From assembly GCA_964384525.1 (NCBI GenBank), contig CAYLKO010000046.1, positions 1 through 22,612 of the forward strand: a stretch of 22,612 nt of DNA, read 5' to 3'. Below are positions 15,049-22,527 of the stretch, piece after piece (position 1 is the stretch's first letter; every line of letters begins with the position of its first letter). This stretch comes from SHZI01 sp964384525 (GTDB lineage Bacteria > Pseudomonadota > Gammaproteobacteria > Steroidobacterales > GCA-2729495). A program made the translations under genes and the position numbers. A model generated the notes under the pieces. It had not been told where the DNA came from, ran no database searches, and saw only the letters and a program-made list of their open reading frames with translations.

Positions 15049-16079
15049 GCCCGCAATTCCGCCAGGCCGGAGCCTTTGGTCACTTCACCGATGACGTGGA
15101 CCGTTTCGCCCGCCTGTTCCAGCAGTTCGCAGGCCGGCACTACATCGTCCGGCCGCAGGATGACCACCATGCCGATGCCGCAGTTGAAGGTGCGCAGCAG
15201 GTCATCCTCGGGGATGTTGCCGGCCGATTGCAGCCAGTCGAAGAGGGCAGGGCGCTGCCAGGCGCTCTTGCGCATGACGGCATCGACGGTTGGCGGCAGC
15301 ACCCGCACGACGTTGTCGGCGAGTCCGCCGCCCGTGATGTGCGCGAGCCCCTGTATCCGGCAGGCTGCCATCAGCGCCAGCACGGAGCGTACGTAGATGC
15401 GGGTTGGCGCCAGCAGGGCTGCGCCCAGCGTGCCGCCTTCCCATGGCGTGTCGAGCGGGGTCTGGCTCACTTCAAGGACCCGGCGAATCAGCGAATAACC
15501 ATTGGAGTGGGCGCCGGACGAGGCCAGGCCCACGATGACATCACCGGGCTGGATGCCGGTGCCGTCGATGATCTGGTCGCGGTTGACGATGCCTACACAG
15601 AAGCCGGCAAGGTCGAAGTCCCGGTCGTGGTACATGCCGGGCAGTTCCGCGGTTTCACCACCCAGCAAGGCGGCACCTGCCTGCTGGCAGCCGGTGGCGA
15701 TGCCGCGGATGACGGCGGCCGCCGTGGCCACGGACAGTCGTCCCGAGGCGTAGTAATCGAGAAAGAACAGCGGCTCGGCGCCCTGCACGATGACGTCGTT
15801 GGCGCACATCGCGACCAGGTCGATGCCGATCGTGTCGTAGCGCTCCAGTTCGATCGCGAGCTTGAGCTTGGTGCCGACGCCGTCGGTGCCTGACACGAGC
15901 ACGGGTCGTGGCCAGCGCGCGAGATCGATCTCGAAGAGACCACCGAAGCCCCCGACGCCACCCAGGACTCCCGGACGGTTGGTGCTGCGGGCAAATGGCT
16001 TGATCCGTTCGACGAGTTCGTCACCGGCATCGATATCGACGCCGGCATCCTTGTAGGTCAGGGAATCATGGGCAGGCAT
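15045..16079 (-). CDS. purM: Phosphoribosylformylglycinamidine cyclo-ligase (AIR synthetase)
   Basis: PurM closes the imidazole ring in step five of purine synthesis using ATP. The 344-residue product has the N-terminal LTYKDAGVDIDAG segment, a glycine-rich GVLGGVGGFGGLF stretch, GTDGVGTKLKLA and CANDVIVQGAEPLFFLDYY, all hallmarks of the family, and is the usual length. The ATG at 16079 has AAGGTGA 13 bases upstream. It is the first gene of purM-purN and is divergent from the DUF2066 gene. PurR control is usual in enterobacteria, but I do not see a clear PurR site here. Confidence 0.97.
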   Translation of the reverse strand: MPAHDSLTYKDAGVDIDAGDELVERIKPFARSTNRPGVLGGVGGFGGLFEIDLARWPRPVLVSGTDGVGTKLKLAIELERYDTIGIDLVAMCANDVIVQGAEPLFFLDYYASGRLSVATAAAVIRGIATGCQQAGAALLGGETAELPGMYHDRDFDLAGFCVGIVNRDQIIDGTGIQPGDVIVGLASSGAHSNGYSLIRRVLEVSQTPLDTPWEGGTLGAALLAPTRIYVRSVLALMAACRIQGLAHITGGGLADNVVRVLPPTVDAVMRKSAWQRPALFDWLQSAGNIPEDDLLRTFNCGIGMVVILRPDDVVPACELLEQAGETVHVIGEVTKGSGLAELRA

Positions 16080-16111
16080 GATCGATGTGCGGTCACCTTG
16101 GGGCGGGTGGT

Positions 16112-16117
16112 TATAAT
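16112..16117 (+). promoter_or_regulatory. -10 box TATAAT immediately before the DUF2066 start codon
   Basis: A perfect TATAAT is followed by AAGTAA and then ATG, so the predicted transcription start is the A of the ATG at 16124. No strong -35 box is seen at the expected distance; the best is CGGTCA at 16090-16095 (3 of 6). The mRNA would be leaderless if this box is used. Confidence 0.45.
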
Positions 16118-16143
16118 AAGTAAATGTTGAGCCCGCAGTCCAA
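16113..16143 (-). promoter_or_regulatory. Possible purM promoter overlapping the divergent -10 box
   Basis: On the minus strand TTGGAC (16138-16143, 4 of 6) and TATTAT (16113-16118, 5 of 6) are separated by 19 bases, giving a purM leader of about 27 bases. The -10 elements of the two divergent genes occupy the same AT-rich nonamer TTATAATAA, so the two promoters would compete for polymerase. Confidence 0.35.
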
Positions 16144-17248
16144 GATCGCTCCGCAGCCGGTGGATTGCGCCCCGGGCCATCCTGTTCGAAGCTGCCTTGC
16201 TGCCGGATTCCTTGCTGGCCTGGGGCTCATTGGCCCGGGGCTCATTGGTTTGGGGTTCACGCCGCCGGCCGTGGCGGTGCCGGTTGCCGATCTCTACGTG
16301 GCGCAGGTACCGACGGATGGGCTCGGCGCTGCCGACCTGGATGCGGCCTACGCGCGGGCGCTGGATGAGGTGCTGGTGCGGGTTACCGGCCAAAGCGCCC
16401 TGGCCACTGATCCCGTCCGGCGGAGCGCGATCGGGCCGGCCGGTGTCCTGGTTCGTCGCTATCAACCCGTGCCGGGCGGCCAGCTGCGCGTCAGCTTTGA
16501 TCCGGACGCGGTACGTCGGCGACTGGATGCCGCCGGATTGCCGGTGTGGGCAGCCGATCGTCCGCAGACTCTGGTGGTGCTGCCGGCGGCCGGCGGGGTT
16601 GTCCCGTTGCCGGCGGGTGGAGCCATCGTTGGCGATGGCAGTGCCGTCGGCGTTGATCCGGAACAGCAGCAGCTCTTGATGGTTGCCGCCCGCCGTGGCG
16701 TGCCCGTCGTGGTGGTGCGCTTGGCGACGCCAGGCAGTCCGGTGGATGCAGATCCGCTGGCCGACCCGGCAGCAACCCTGCAGAGGGCCGGTGCCGATGT
16801 GTTGCTGGTTGGTGAGGCAGCGCCTGTCAGTGGTGCAGCCGCCTTGCGCTGGACGTTGGTGCAAGGCGATGGCGGACGGGCGGAATGGCCGGGCGATATT
16901 GCGGCCGGCGTGAATGGGCTTGCCGACCGGCTGGCTGCCCGCTACGCCGGCACGGCCACCGCCCAGCCACCTCTGCATCTGCAGATCCAGGGGGTGACCA
17001 GCTTCGATGCATATGGCCGCCTGCAGCAGTATCTGCGGCAGGTCGGCGTGATTCAGCACCTGGCACTCAACCGGATGACCGGCGATACGCTGGCCTACGA
17101 GGTGGTGGTGCGCGGTGATACGCGACAACTCGTGGATGCCTTCGCCTTGCAGGGCGTTCTGGAACCCGTGGCGCCCGGCACGGGCGCAGCCAACGGCGTG
17201 GATACCGGAACCGCAGACTTGATTTATCGGCTGGCGCCCCCGCGGTGA
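16124..17248 (+). CDS. DUF2066 domain-containing exported protein
   Basis: The 374-residue product resembles the DUF2066 proteins encoded next to purM in many Gammaproteobacteria; their function is not established. It has a long N-terminal region, a hydrophobic signal core (about 24-47) and a likely signal-peptidase cleavage after AVA (51). The family-typical VADLYVAQVPTDG...ARALDEVLVRVTGQ segment follows. A C-terminal region with DAYGRLQQYLRQVG is also present. The protein is probably periplasmic. The signal core contains an in-frame 15-bp tandem duplication. The ATG at 16124 follows directly after a -10-like box and lacks a Shine-Dalgarno sequence; a GTG 12 codons in is an alternative. The stop overlaps the next gene's GTG start by four bases. 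Confidence 0.88.
   Translation: MLSPQSKIAPQPVDCAPGHPVRSCLAAGFLAGLGLIGPGLIGLGFTPPAVAVPVADLYVAQVPTDGLGAADLDAAYARALDEVLVRVTGQSALATDPVRRSAIGPAGVLVRRYQPVPGGQLRVSFDPDAVRRRLDAAGLPVWAADRPQTLVVLPAAGGVVPLPAGGAIVGDGSAVGVDPEQQQLLMVAARRGVPVVVVRLATPGSPVDADPLADPAATLQRAGADVLLVGEAAPVSGAAALRWTLVQGDGGRAEWPGDIAAGVNGLADRLAARYAGTATAQPPLHLQIQGVTSFDAYGRLQQYLRQVGVIQHLALNRMTGDTLAYEVVVRGDTRQLVDAFALQGVLEPVAPGTGAANGVDTGTADLIYRLAPPR
16222..16260 (+). repeat. 15-bp tandem repeat (about 2.6 copies) in the DUF2066 signal peptide
   Basis: GGGGCTCATTGGCCC (16222-16236) is followed by GGGGCTCATTGGTTT (16237-16251) and a degenerate partial copy GGGGTTCAC (16252-16260). The unit is five codons, so the copies encode successive Gly-Leu-Ile-Gly-x blocks in the hydrophobic core. 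Copy-number change would lengthen or shorten the signal core without breaking the frame. Confidence 0.85.
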
Positions 17249-17820
17249 AAGGCGCCCCGGCAAGGCATATTCCCAACCTCATCTGCATCCTGCGCATGGT
17301 CCTCGTCTGGCCGATCGTCACGGCCCTGATCGAGGGCCGCTACACGATGGCGCTGGTGCTGGTGGGCGTGGCGGGATTTTCCGATGGCCTGGACGGCTAT
17401 CTCGCCAAACGTTTCGGCTGGCAGAGTCGCCTGGGCGGCCTGCTGGATCCCCTCGCCGACAAGCTGCTGCTGGTGTCCGCCTTTGTCACGGTGACGTATC
17501 TGGGGCTCGTGCCCGTGTGGTTGACGGCCGTGATCGTCATCCGGGATATCGTCATCGTCACCGGCGGGTTGATCTATCAGATCATCGTGGCCCCGGTGCG
17601 CCCGGAGCCGAGCAAGGCCAGCAAACTCAACACGGCGGCGCAATTGCTGTTTCTGGGCGGCGTGATTGCCCATCAAGCCTTCGGCCTGCCCGGTGCCCCG
17701 GTGCTGGTCCTGCTGGGCTCTGTCGTGTTCGTGACGGCCTGTGTCAGTGGCCTCGATTACGTGATCCGCTGGTCACGCAAGGCAGTGCAGATGAGATCCC
17801 GGGCCGGCACGGCCGGATGA
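17245..17820 (+). CDS. CDP-alcohol phosphatidyltransferase family protein
   Basis: The 191-residue integral membrane enzyme belongs to the family that moves a phosphatidyl group from CDP-diacylglycerol to an alcohol, as in phosphatidylglycerophosphate synthase. The signature appears as SDGLDGYLAKRFGWQSRLGG followed by LLDPLADK (about 46-73), with all four metal-binding Asp present. The usual Arg after DGxxA is Lys (AKRF). Five or six hydrophobic helices are visible. The GTG start overlaps the DUF2066 stop (GTGA), and the stop overlaps the hda start (ATGA). The precise acceptor is uncertain; PgsA-like is the best guess, but housekeeping pgsA usually sits elsewhere, so no symbol is given. Confidence 0.9.
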   Translation: MKGAPARHIPNLICILRMVLVWPIVTALIEGRYTMALVLVGVAGFSDGLDGYLAKRFGWQSRLGGLLDPLADKLLLVSAFVTVTYLGLVPVWLTAVIVIRDIVIVTGGLIYQIIVAPVRPEPSKASKLNTAAQLLFLGGVIAHQAFGLPGAPVLVLLGSVVFVTACVSGLDYVIRWSRKAVQMRSRAGTAG

Positions 17821-18524
17821 TGATGCGGCAACTTCCCCTGGAGATCCGGCTGGCTGATCACGCCCTGTTCGAAAATTTTGTGGTGGCCGGCAACGAACTG
17901 CTGGTGCATCAATTGAGCCACCCGGCGCCGGGCGGTCACACGCTGTGGCTCTGGGGTGCACCGCAGTCCGGCCGCACCCATCTGCTGCAGGCCTGCATCT
18001 CGGCCGCGGCGGATCGCGGTGAACGTGCCACCTATGTGCCCTTGCATCGGGGCCAGGGGTTGCCCGCCGGTATTCTCGAAGGGCTCGGGGAGCTGGATGT
18101 CGTGGCGCTGGATGATGTCGATGCCATCGCCGGCGACGCTGCCTTCGAGTCCGCCATGTTTCGTTTGTACGAGGAGCTCCGGCGCTCGGGTGGCCGGCTG
18201 ATTGCCAGTGCGGCAGCGCCACCCGCCGAGGCGGGCTTCAATCTGCCGGACCTGGCGTCGCGACTGGCGGCCGGTGGCGCCTACCGGCTCACGTCACTGG
18301 ACGACAACGGGCGACTCACGGCTTTGCAGATCCGTGCGCACTTTCGCGGCTTCGAGCTGCCGGCGAACACGGGTCGTTATCTGCTCACGCATGCGCCGCG
18401 TGATGCGGCGAGCCTGTTCGGCATCCTCGATACGCTGGACCGCGCTGCGCTGGCGGCCCGGAAGCGCCTGACGATTCCCTTCGTCCGCAGCGTGCTGGCT
18501 TTGCCGGATGATTCCGCGGGCTGA
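17817..18524 (+). CDS. hda: DnaA regulatory inactivator Hda
   Basis: Hda binds the DNA-loaded sliding clamp and stimulates ATP hydrolysis by DnaA, preventing over-initiation. The 235-residue product has the N-terminal clamp-binding motif QLPLEIRL (5-12), Walker A GAPQSGRT (47-54, with Arg replacing the usual Lys, as in E. coli Hda), Walker B around Asp99-Asp100, LPDLASRL, and the C-terminal LDRAALAARKRLTIPFVRSVL. Three consecutive ATG codons at 17817, 17820 and 17823 are possible starts. The first was chosen for its ATGA overlap with the previous stop; the clamp motif stays at the extreme N-terminus with any of them. A longer extension to 17517 lies inside the upstream gene. Confidence 0.96.
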   Translation: MMMRQLPLEIRLADHALFENFVVAGNELLVHQLSHPAPGGHTLWLWGAPQSGRTHLLQACISAAADRGERATYVPLHRGQGLPAGILEGLGELDVVALDDVDAIAGDAAFESAMFRLYEELRRSGGRLIASAAAPPAEAGFNLPDLASRLAAGGAYRLTSLDDNGRLTALQIRAHFRGFELPANTGRYLLTHAPRDAASLFGILDTLDRAALAARKRLTIPFVRSVLALPDDSAG

Positions 18525-18533
18525 TCCTGCGGG

Positions 18534-18881
18534 TTAATTCCGTGCGGCAAAAATGCCGCCGAAGAACACCACGGCAATCAGCGTGGCGAACATCGCCCCT
18601 TCCATCTGCCTCGCCGGATCGACGAGAAACGCACCGACACTGAGCGCAAAGTAGGGAATCAGCACCAGGGCCACCCACACGCCCCACTGCCGGACCGGCT
18701 TCCAGCCGAGATAGAGCAGGGCGACCAGCGGCAGGGCGCACAGGCCGCCGATCAGCAGCCGGACCATCGGGTCGGCAGTCGTGCGGGCGGGTGGGGAAAC
18801 CAGCAGCCACACGCAAAGCACCAGCAGCCCGGCCAAGGTGAGCTGCCTGGTCAGCCGCCTCGTCAACAAGCCGGGGGTCAC
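18534..18881 (-). CDS. DUF2069 domain-containing membrane protein
   Basis: The 115-residue product has four hydrophobic helices (about 12-28, 40-58, 65-84 and 94-112) and matches the small DUF2069 membrane proteins commonly found beside wrbA. Their function is unknown. The GTG at 18881 was chosen because it overlaps the wrbA stop by four bases (GTGA) and has AGGGG eight bases upstream. A GTG at 18890 would add three residues. The gene converges on hda with a nine-base gap and no terminator. Confidence 0.85.
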   Translation of the reverse strand: MTPGLLTRRLTRQLTLAGLLVLCVWLLVSPPARTTADPMVRLLIGGLCALPLVALLYLGWKPVRQWGVWVALVLIPYFALSVGAFLVDPARQMEGAMFATLIAVVFFGGIFAARN

Positions 18882-19480
18882 TCCTGCCACCCCTGCAGGC
18901 GCAGTGCCGCCAGCGCCACCCGTCTGCCCAGATGCTGGGCGATCCGGATTTCGTCGGCACTGAGCACGGCATCCTGATCATCGAAGGCGACGTGCGTGGC
19001 GCCATAGGGCGACCCGCCGGTGCGCGTGGTCGTCAGGGCCGCTTCGGTAAATGGAATGCCTACCAGCAGCATGCCATGGTGCAGAAGCGGCAGCGCCATC
19101 GTCAGCAGGGTGCTTTCCTGTCCGCCATGCAGCGTGTTGGTCGAAGTGAAGACGCCGGCTGGTTTGCCGCTCATCGTGCCGGCAAGCCAATCGCTGCCCG
19201 TGCCATCCAGAAAATGCTTGAGCGGCGCTGCCATGTTGCCGAAACGCGTCGGGCTGCCCAGCACCAGCCCGGCACAGGCGGCCAGATCGGCGGTCGTTGC
19301 ATAGGGTGGACCGGCAGACGGGATGTCCGGCAGGCGGGGGCCGTTGGCCGCCGTGACCGGTGGGACGGTCCGGAGCCGGGCTGCTGCGCCGCTGACACTG
19401 TTGACACCGCGGGCAAACTGGGTTGCGAGATTGGACACAGAGCCGTGGCGTGAGTAATACAGGATGAGGATTTCGGGCAT
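18878..19480 (-). CDS. wrbA: NAD(P)H:quinone oxidoreductase, WrbA family flavodoxin-like protein
   Basis: WrbA is a tetrameric FMN protein that reduces quinones by two electrons, limiting semiquinone damage. The 200-residue product has the phosphate-binding loop SRHGSVSNLA (10-19), GSPTRFGNMAAPLKHFLD, TSTNTLHGGQESTLL and a TRTGGSPYGATH segment, all typical. Length matches E. coli WrbA (198). The ATG at 19480 directly precedes the first beta strand. An in-frame ATG at 19507 would add nine residues, and the longer extension to 19645 runs antisense through the divergent lipoprotein gene. Neither start has a clear ribosome site. Confidence 0.94.
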   Translation of the reverse strand: MPEILILYYSRHGSVSNLATQFARGVNSVSGAAARLRTVPPVTAANGPRLPDIPSAGPPYATTADLAACAGLVLGSPTRFGNMAAPLKHFLDGTGSDWLAGTMSGKPAGVFTSTNTLHGGQESTLLTMALPLLHHGMLLVGIPFTEAALTTTRTGGSPYGATHVAFDDQDAVLSADEIRIAQHLGRRVALAALRLQGWQE

Positions 19481-19537
19481 TGGTCGATCAACGGGCTTCA
19501 AGGTCATGGGTATCTGGCCGGGGCGAGGTCGCGCTGC

Positions 19538-19566
19538 TTGACCCTGGGCAGTTCGATGGCTAGCGT
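19538..19566 (+). promoter_or_regulatory. Possible promoter for the DUF4398-acylphosphatase pair
   Basis: A -35 box TTGACC (19538-19543, 5 of 6) and a weak -10 box TAGCGT (19561-19566, 3 of 6) are separated by the ideal 17 bases. The start would fall at about 19573, one or two bases before the ATG at 19575, so the mRNA would be almost leaderless. Confidence 0.35.
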
Positions 19567-19574
19567 GGCCAACC

Positions 19575-19931
19575 ATGCACAGTCTGCCCAAAATCCGCTT
19601 GCTGATGTTGCTTTTCGTGGCGGTCATCGCGGCCGCTTGCGCCACGACAGGACCGCCCGTTCAGGAAATGAGTGATGCCCGCCAGGCGATTGCCGCCGCC
19701 GAGGAGGCCGGCGCCGGGCAGCTGGACAGCGCCACCCTGCAAACCGCCGAGACCAAACTGGCGGCAGCCGAGGCGCAACTGCAGGAGCGCATGTACCGGA
19801 ATGCGCGGAAGCTGGCGATCAGCGCCAAGGAAGCCGCGATTGAAGCATTGCTGCGCAGTCGCTCATTGCGCGATCCGGTGCGTGATCAGCCGGGCGGCAG
19901 GCAGCGCCTGACGCCGGTCGAGAGCCGCTAG
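19575..19931 (+). CDS. DUF4398-type lipoprotein
   Basis: The 118-residue product has an N-terminal signal with a lipobox ending AAAC (lipidated Cys22). An Ala/Glu-rich alpha-helical region follows (about 30-95: DARQAIAAAEEAGA, ETKLAAAEAQLQ, NARKLAISAKEAAIEA), ending in a charged Arg-rich tail. This is the pattern of small DUF4398 envelope lipoproteins, whose function is not established. The residue after Cys is Ala, which suggests sorting to the outer membrane. Acylphosphatase follows three bases after the stop, so the two are co-transcribed. wrbA is divergent. Confidence 0.82.
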   Translation: MHSLPKIRLLMLLFVAVIAAACATTGPPVQEMSDARQAIAAAEEAGAGQLDSATLQTAETKLAAAEAQLQERMYRNARKLAISAKEAAIEALLRSRSLRDPVRDQPGGRQRLTPVESR

Positions 19932-19934
19932 CGG

Positions 19935-20210
19935 ATGGAAGCCCGCCGGTTTGTCATCAGCGGCAAGGTGCAGGGCGTATTCTTCAGGGCCAGCACCGCC
20001 CATGTGGCCAGCGGGCTTGGTCTGCGCGGCTATGCACGCAACCTGGAAGATGGCCGTGTCGAGGTGCTGGCGCTCGGCACGCCGGAGTCGGTTGGCGAGC
20101 TGGCTGTCTGGCTGCGTGCCGGCCCCCCATCGGCCCGCGTGGCCGATGTCACCGAAATGCACGAATCCGTTGCCGATCACGCCGACCTGGGCAACTTCCG
20201 CACGCTGTGA
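19935..20210 (+). CDS. acyP: Acylphosphatase
   Basis: This small cytoplasmic enzyme hydrolyses carboxyl-phosphate bonds such as acetyl phosphate. The 91-residue product has the signature GKVQGVFFRAS (10-20) with phosphate-binding Arg18, and GYARNLEDGRVEV (32-44) with catalytic Asn36. Length matches the family (about 92). The ATG lies three bases after the lipoprotein stop. It converges on the lytic transglycosylase gene with a six-base gap. Confidence 0.96.
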   Translation: MEARRFVISGKVQGVFFRASTAHVASGLGLRGYARNLEDGRVEVLALGTPESVGELAVWLRAGPPSARVADVTEMHESVADHADLGNFRTL

Positions 20211-20216
20211 TCCCGC

Positions 20217-20855
20217 CTACTGGCGGAACCAGCGGGTGCGCATGCTTTCGAAGACCTTGTCCGCATACTCGCGGCGGCCGAGGCTGCCGTTGTAGCGGGC
20301 CAGCGCCCGCGTCCAATTGCCATTTTCCAGATCGTAGTAGTGGCGGAGAATCGTGCAGCCCATGCGGACGTTCTCCCGGATGTCCAGCAAGGCGCTGCCT
20401 GGCATATCCAGCTCGGTGAGCCAGAAGCGCATGATCTGCATCAATCCCTGGGCGTTGGCGGACGACACGGCAAAGCGCTGAAAGCTGCTCTCCACGTCGA
20501 TCACGGACAGGATCATTTCCGGCGGCAGGTCCACGCGGGTGGCCTCGCGATGCACCGTCGTCAGGATTTCCAGGCGCTCTTCGGGATCCGGCACGCGTCG
20601 GGCAAGACGCGTGGACATGTCGGTCAGCCAGACCTCGGCCTCGAAGCGATCCTCGAACTGCAGAGGCGCGGCCAGCGCGGCTTCAAGCTTTTGGCGCAGC
20701 ACCGGATCGTGATCGTTCGAGGCAGCCGGCAACGGGCCGGAGGCCAGCCCGAGCAGGCAGAGCAGGGCGAGCGCCTGACCCGGCCACGACGACGACCGGC
20801 GACGGTCAGCCCTGGCGGGGCAACTGGCGCCGTGCCTGCAGGAATTCCACGACAT
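20217..20855 (-). CDS. Exported lytic transglycosylase, SLT-domain family
   Basis: The enzyme should cleave the MurNAc-GlcNAc bond of peptidoglycan in the periplasm. The 212-residue product has an Arg-rich n-region, a hydrophobic signal core (about 27-40), likely cleavage near PLPAAS, and the catalytic domain with VESSF (121-125, catalytic Glu122), SSANAQGLMQI (131-141) and ARYNGS (186-191). The only usable start seen is the ATG at 20855, which overlaps the 3' end of proS by 50 bases; no in-frame ATG, GTG or TTG occurs before the signal core. No SH3 or LysM cell-wall-binding domain is present. Co-transcription with proS is likely. Confidence 0.9.
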   Translation of the reverse strand: MSWNSCRHGASCPARADRRRSSSWPGQALALLCLLGLASGPLPAASNDHDPVLRQKLEAALAAPLQFEDRFEAEVWLTDMSTRLARRVPDPEERLEILTTVHREATRVDLPPEMILSVIDVESSFQRFAVSSANAQGLMQIMRFWLTELDMPGSALLDIRENVRMGCTILRHYYDLENGNWTRALARYNGSLGRREYADKVFESMRTRWFRQ

Positions 20856-22527
20856 GGGACAGCTCTATCTGTTCCTCGTTGCCACTTTGCCGGTGACGGT
20901 ATTCCACCTTGCCTGCGGCGAGGCCACGCTCGCCGACAACCAGCCGATGGGGGATGCCGATCAGATCCGCATCCGCAAACTTGACGCCGGGCCGGGCCTC
21001 GCGATCGTCCAGCAACACCTCGAGCCCCGCCTGTTGCAGATCGTTGTACAAGGCTGTCGCGGCTGCCGTGACGGGAGCCGACTTTTTGGGATTGAGCTCG
21101 ATCAGGCTCACGTCGAAGGGGCTCATCGGCTCGGGCCACAGGATGCCGTGCTCGTCATGATTCTGTTCTATGGCCGCACCGACGATGCGTGACACGCCAA
21201 TGCCATAGCAGCCCATGGTCAGCACTCTTTCCTTGCCGTCCTGATCGAGCACGACGGCGTGCATGCTGCTGGCGTACTTTTCGCCGAGCTGGAAGATGTG
21301 GCCCACTTCAATGCCCCGGGCCAGCGTCAGGGTGCCGCCGCCGCCGGGGCTCAGGTCGCCGTCTTCGACATTGCGCAGGTCAAAGGCGGCCGGCACCGGC
21401 AGGTCACGCACCCAGTTCACGCCGGTCAGATGCGTATCGGCCGCATTGCCGCCACAGACAAAATCACCCAGGGCCAGCACGCCGTGATCCGCCACGATCG
21501 GCAGGGAGAGGCCGACCGGTCCCAGGGAACCGACCGGTGTCCCGGTGGCGGCCAGCACCTGTTCCGCCGTGGCCAGCCGCAGTGGCTGGGCGACGCCGGG
21601 CACACGGGCCGCCTTCACCGGATTCAGTTCGTGATCGCCCCGCAGCAGCAGGGCAATGAGCTGGCCGTCGTTGCCATCGACCACCAAGGTTTTCACGCAC
21701 TGCACCTTGTCGATCTTCAGGAAGGCGGTGATCTCGTCGATGGTGCGTACACCGGGGGTCGACACGGTGGCCAAGGCCTGCCCGGGTGCAGGTCGCGCCG
21801 TGACGGGTGGCAGAGCCGGCGCCATCTCGACGTTCGCTGCGAAGCTGTCGCCTTCGCACCAGGCGATGCAGTCTTCGCCGGACTCTGCCAGCACATGGAA
21901 TTCCTGGGAGCGGGATCCGCCGATCTCGCCGCCGTCGGCATCGACCTTGCGAAAGCGCAGGCCGAGGCGGGTGAAGATCTGCGTGTAGGCCTCCGCCATC
22001 CGGTCGTAGGTGGTCTCGAGGGAGGGCTGGTCCAGGTGGAAGGAGTAGGCATCCTTCATGACGAATTCACGCGCCCGCATCACGCCGAAGCGTGGCCGGA
22101 TTTCATCCCTGAACTTGGTGTTGATCTGATAGTAGTTGACCGGCAGCTGACGGTAGCTGCGCAATTCACGCCGTGCGATTTCCGTGACCACTTCCTCGGC
22201 GGTGGGTGCAAAGCAATAGTCGCGGTCGTGGCGATCCCGGATCCTCAACAGGAGATCGCCGTAGACATCCCAGCGCCCGGTCTCGCGCCACAGTTCCGCG
22301 GGCTGCACCGCCGGCATCAGGATTTCCAGGGCGCCGGCGCGATCCATTTCCTCGCGGATGATACGTTCGACCTTGCGCAGGACGCGCAAGCCCAGCGGCA
22401 TCCAGGTAAACAGGCCGGACGACAGACGGCGAATCAGGCCGGCGCGCAGCATGAGCTGGTGGCTGGCGATCTCGGCATCGGCCGGGACTTCCTTCAGGGT
22501 GGCAAGCGGGAGCTGGGAGAGGCGCAT
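20806..22527 (-). CDS. proS: Prolyl-tRNA synthetase, bacterial type with editing domain
   Basis: This class II synthetase charges tRNA-Pro. The 573-residue product matches E. coli ProS (572): motif 1 near LGLRVLRKVERIIREEMDRA, motif 2 in FRDEIRPRFGVMRAREF, motif 3 in GCYGIGVSRIVGAAIEQ, an inserted Ala-tRNA-Pro editing domain (about 220-405, with TVDG-like VVDGNDGQ and ALLLRGDHELN), and a C-terminal anticodon-binding domain. The ATG at 22527 has AGGA 12 bases upstream. The 3' end overlaps the transglycosylase gene. Confidence 0.98.
   Translation of the reverse strand: MRLSQLPLATLKEVPADAEIASHQLMLRAGLIRRLSSGLFTWMPLGLRVLRKVERIIREEMDRAGALEILMPAVQPAELWRETGRWDVYGDLLLRIRDRHDRDYCFAPTAEEVVTEIARRELRSYRQLPVNYYQINTKFRDEIRPRFGVMRAREFVMKDAYSFHLDQPSLETTYDRMAEAYTQIFTRLGLRFRKVDADGGEIGGSRSQEFHVLAESGEDCIAWCEGDSFAANVEMAPALPPVTARPAPGQALATVSTPGVRTIDEITAFLKIDKVQCVKTLVVDGNDGQLIALLLRGDHELNPVKAARVPGVAQPLRLATAEQVLAATGTPVGSLGPVGLSLPIVADHGVLALGDFVCGGNAADTHLTGVNWVRDLPVPAAFDLRNVEDGDLSPGGGGTLTLARGIEVGHIFQLGEKYASSMHAVVLDQDGKERVLTMGCYGIGVSRIVGAAIEQNHDEHGILWPEPMSPFDVSLIELNPKKSAPVTAAATALYNDLQQAGLEVLLDDREARPGVKFADADLIGIPHRLVVGERGLAAGKVEYRHRQSGNEEQIELSHVVEFLQARRQLPRQG

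Noticed and set aside
16058..17263. 401-codon minus-strand frame opposite the DUF2066 gene
   Set aside because: The plus-strand frame has a signal peptide, family segments and coupled neighbours. The antisense frame is Gln/His/Arg-rich and would overlap purM.
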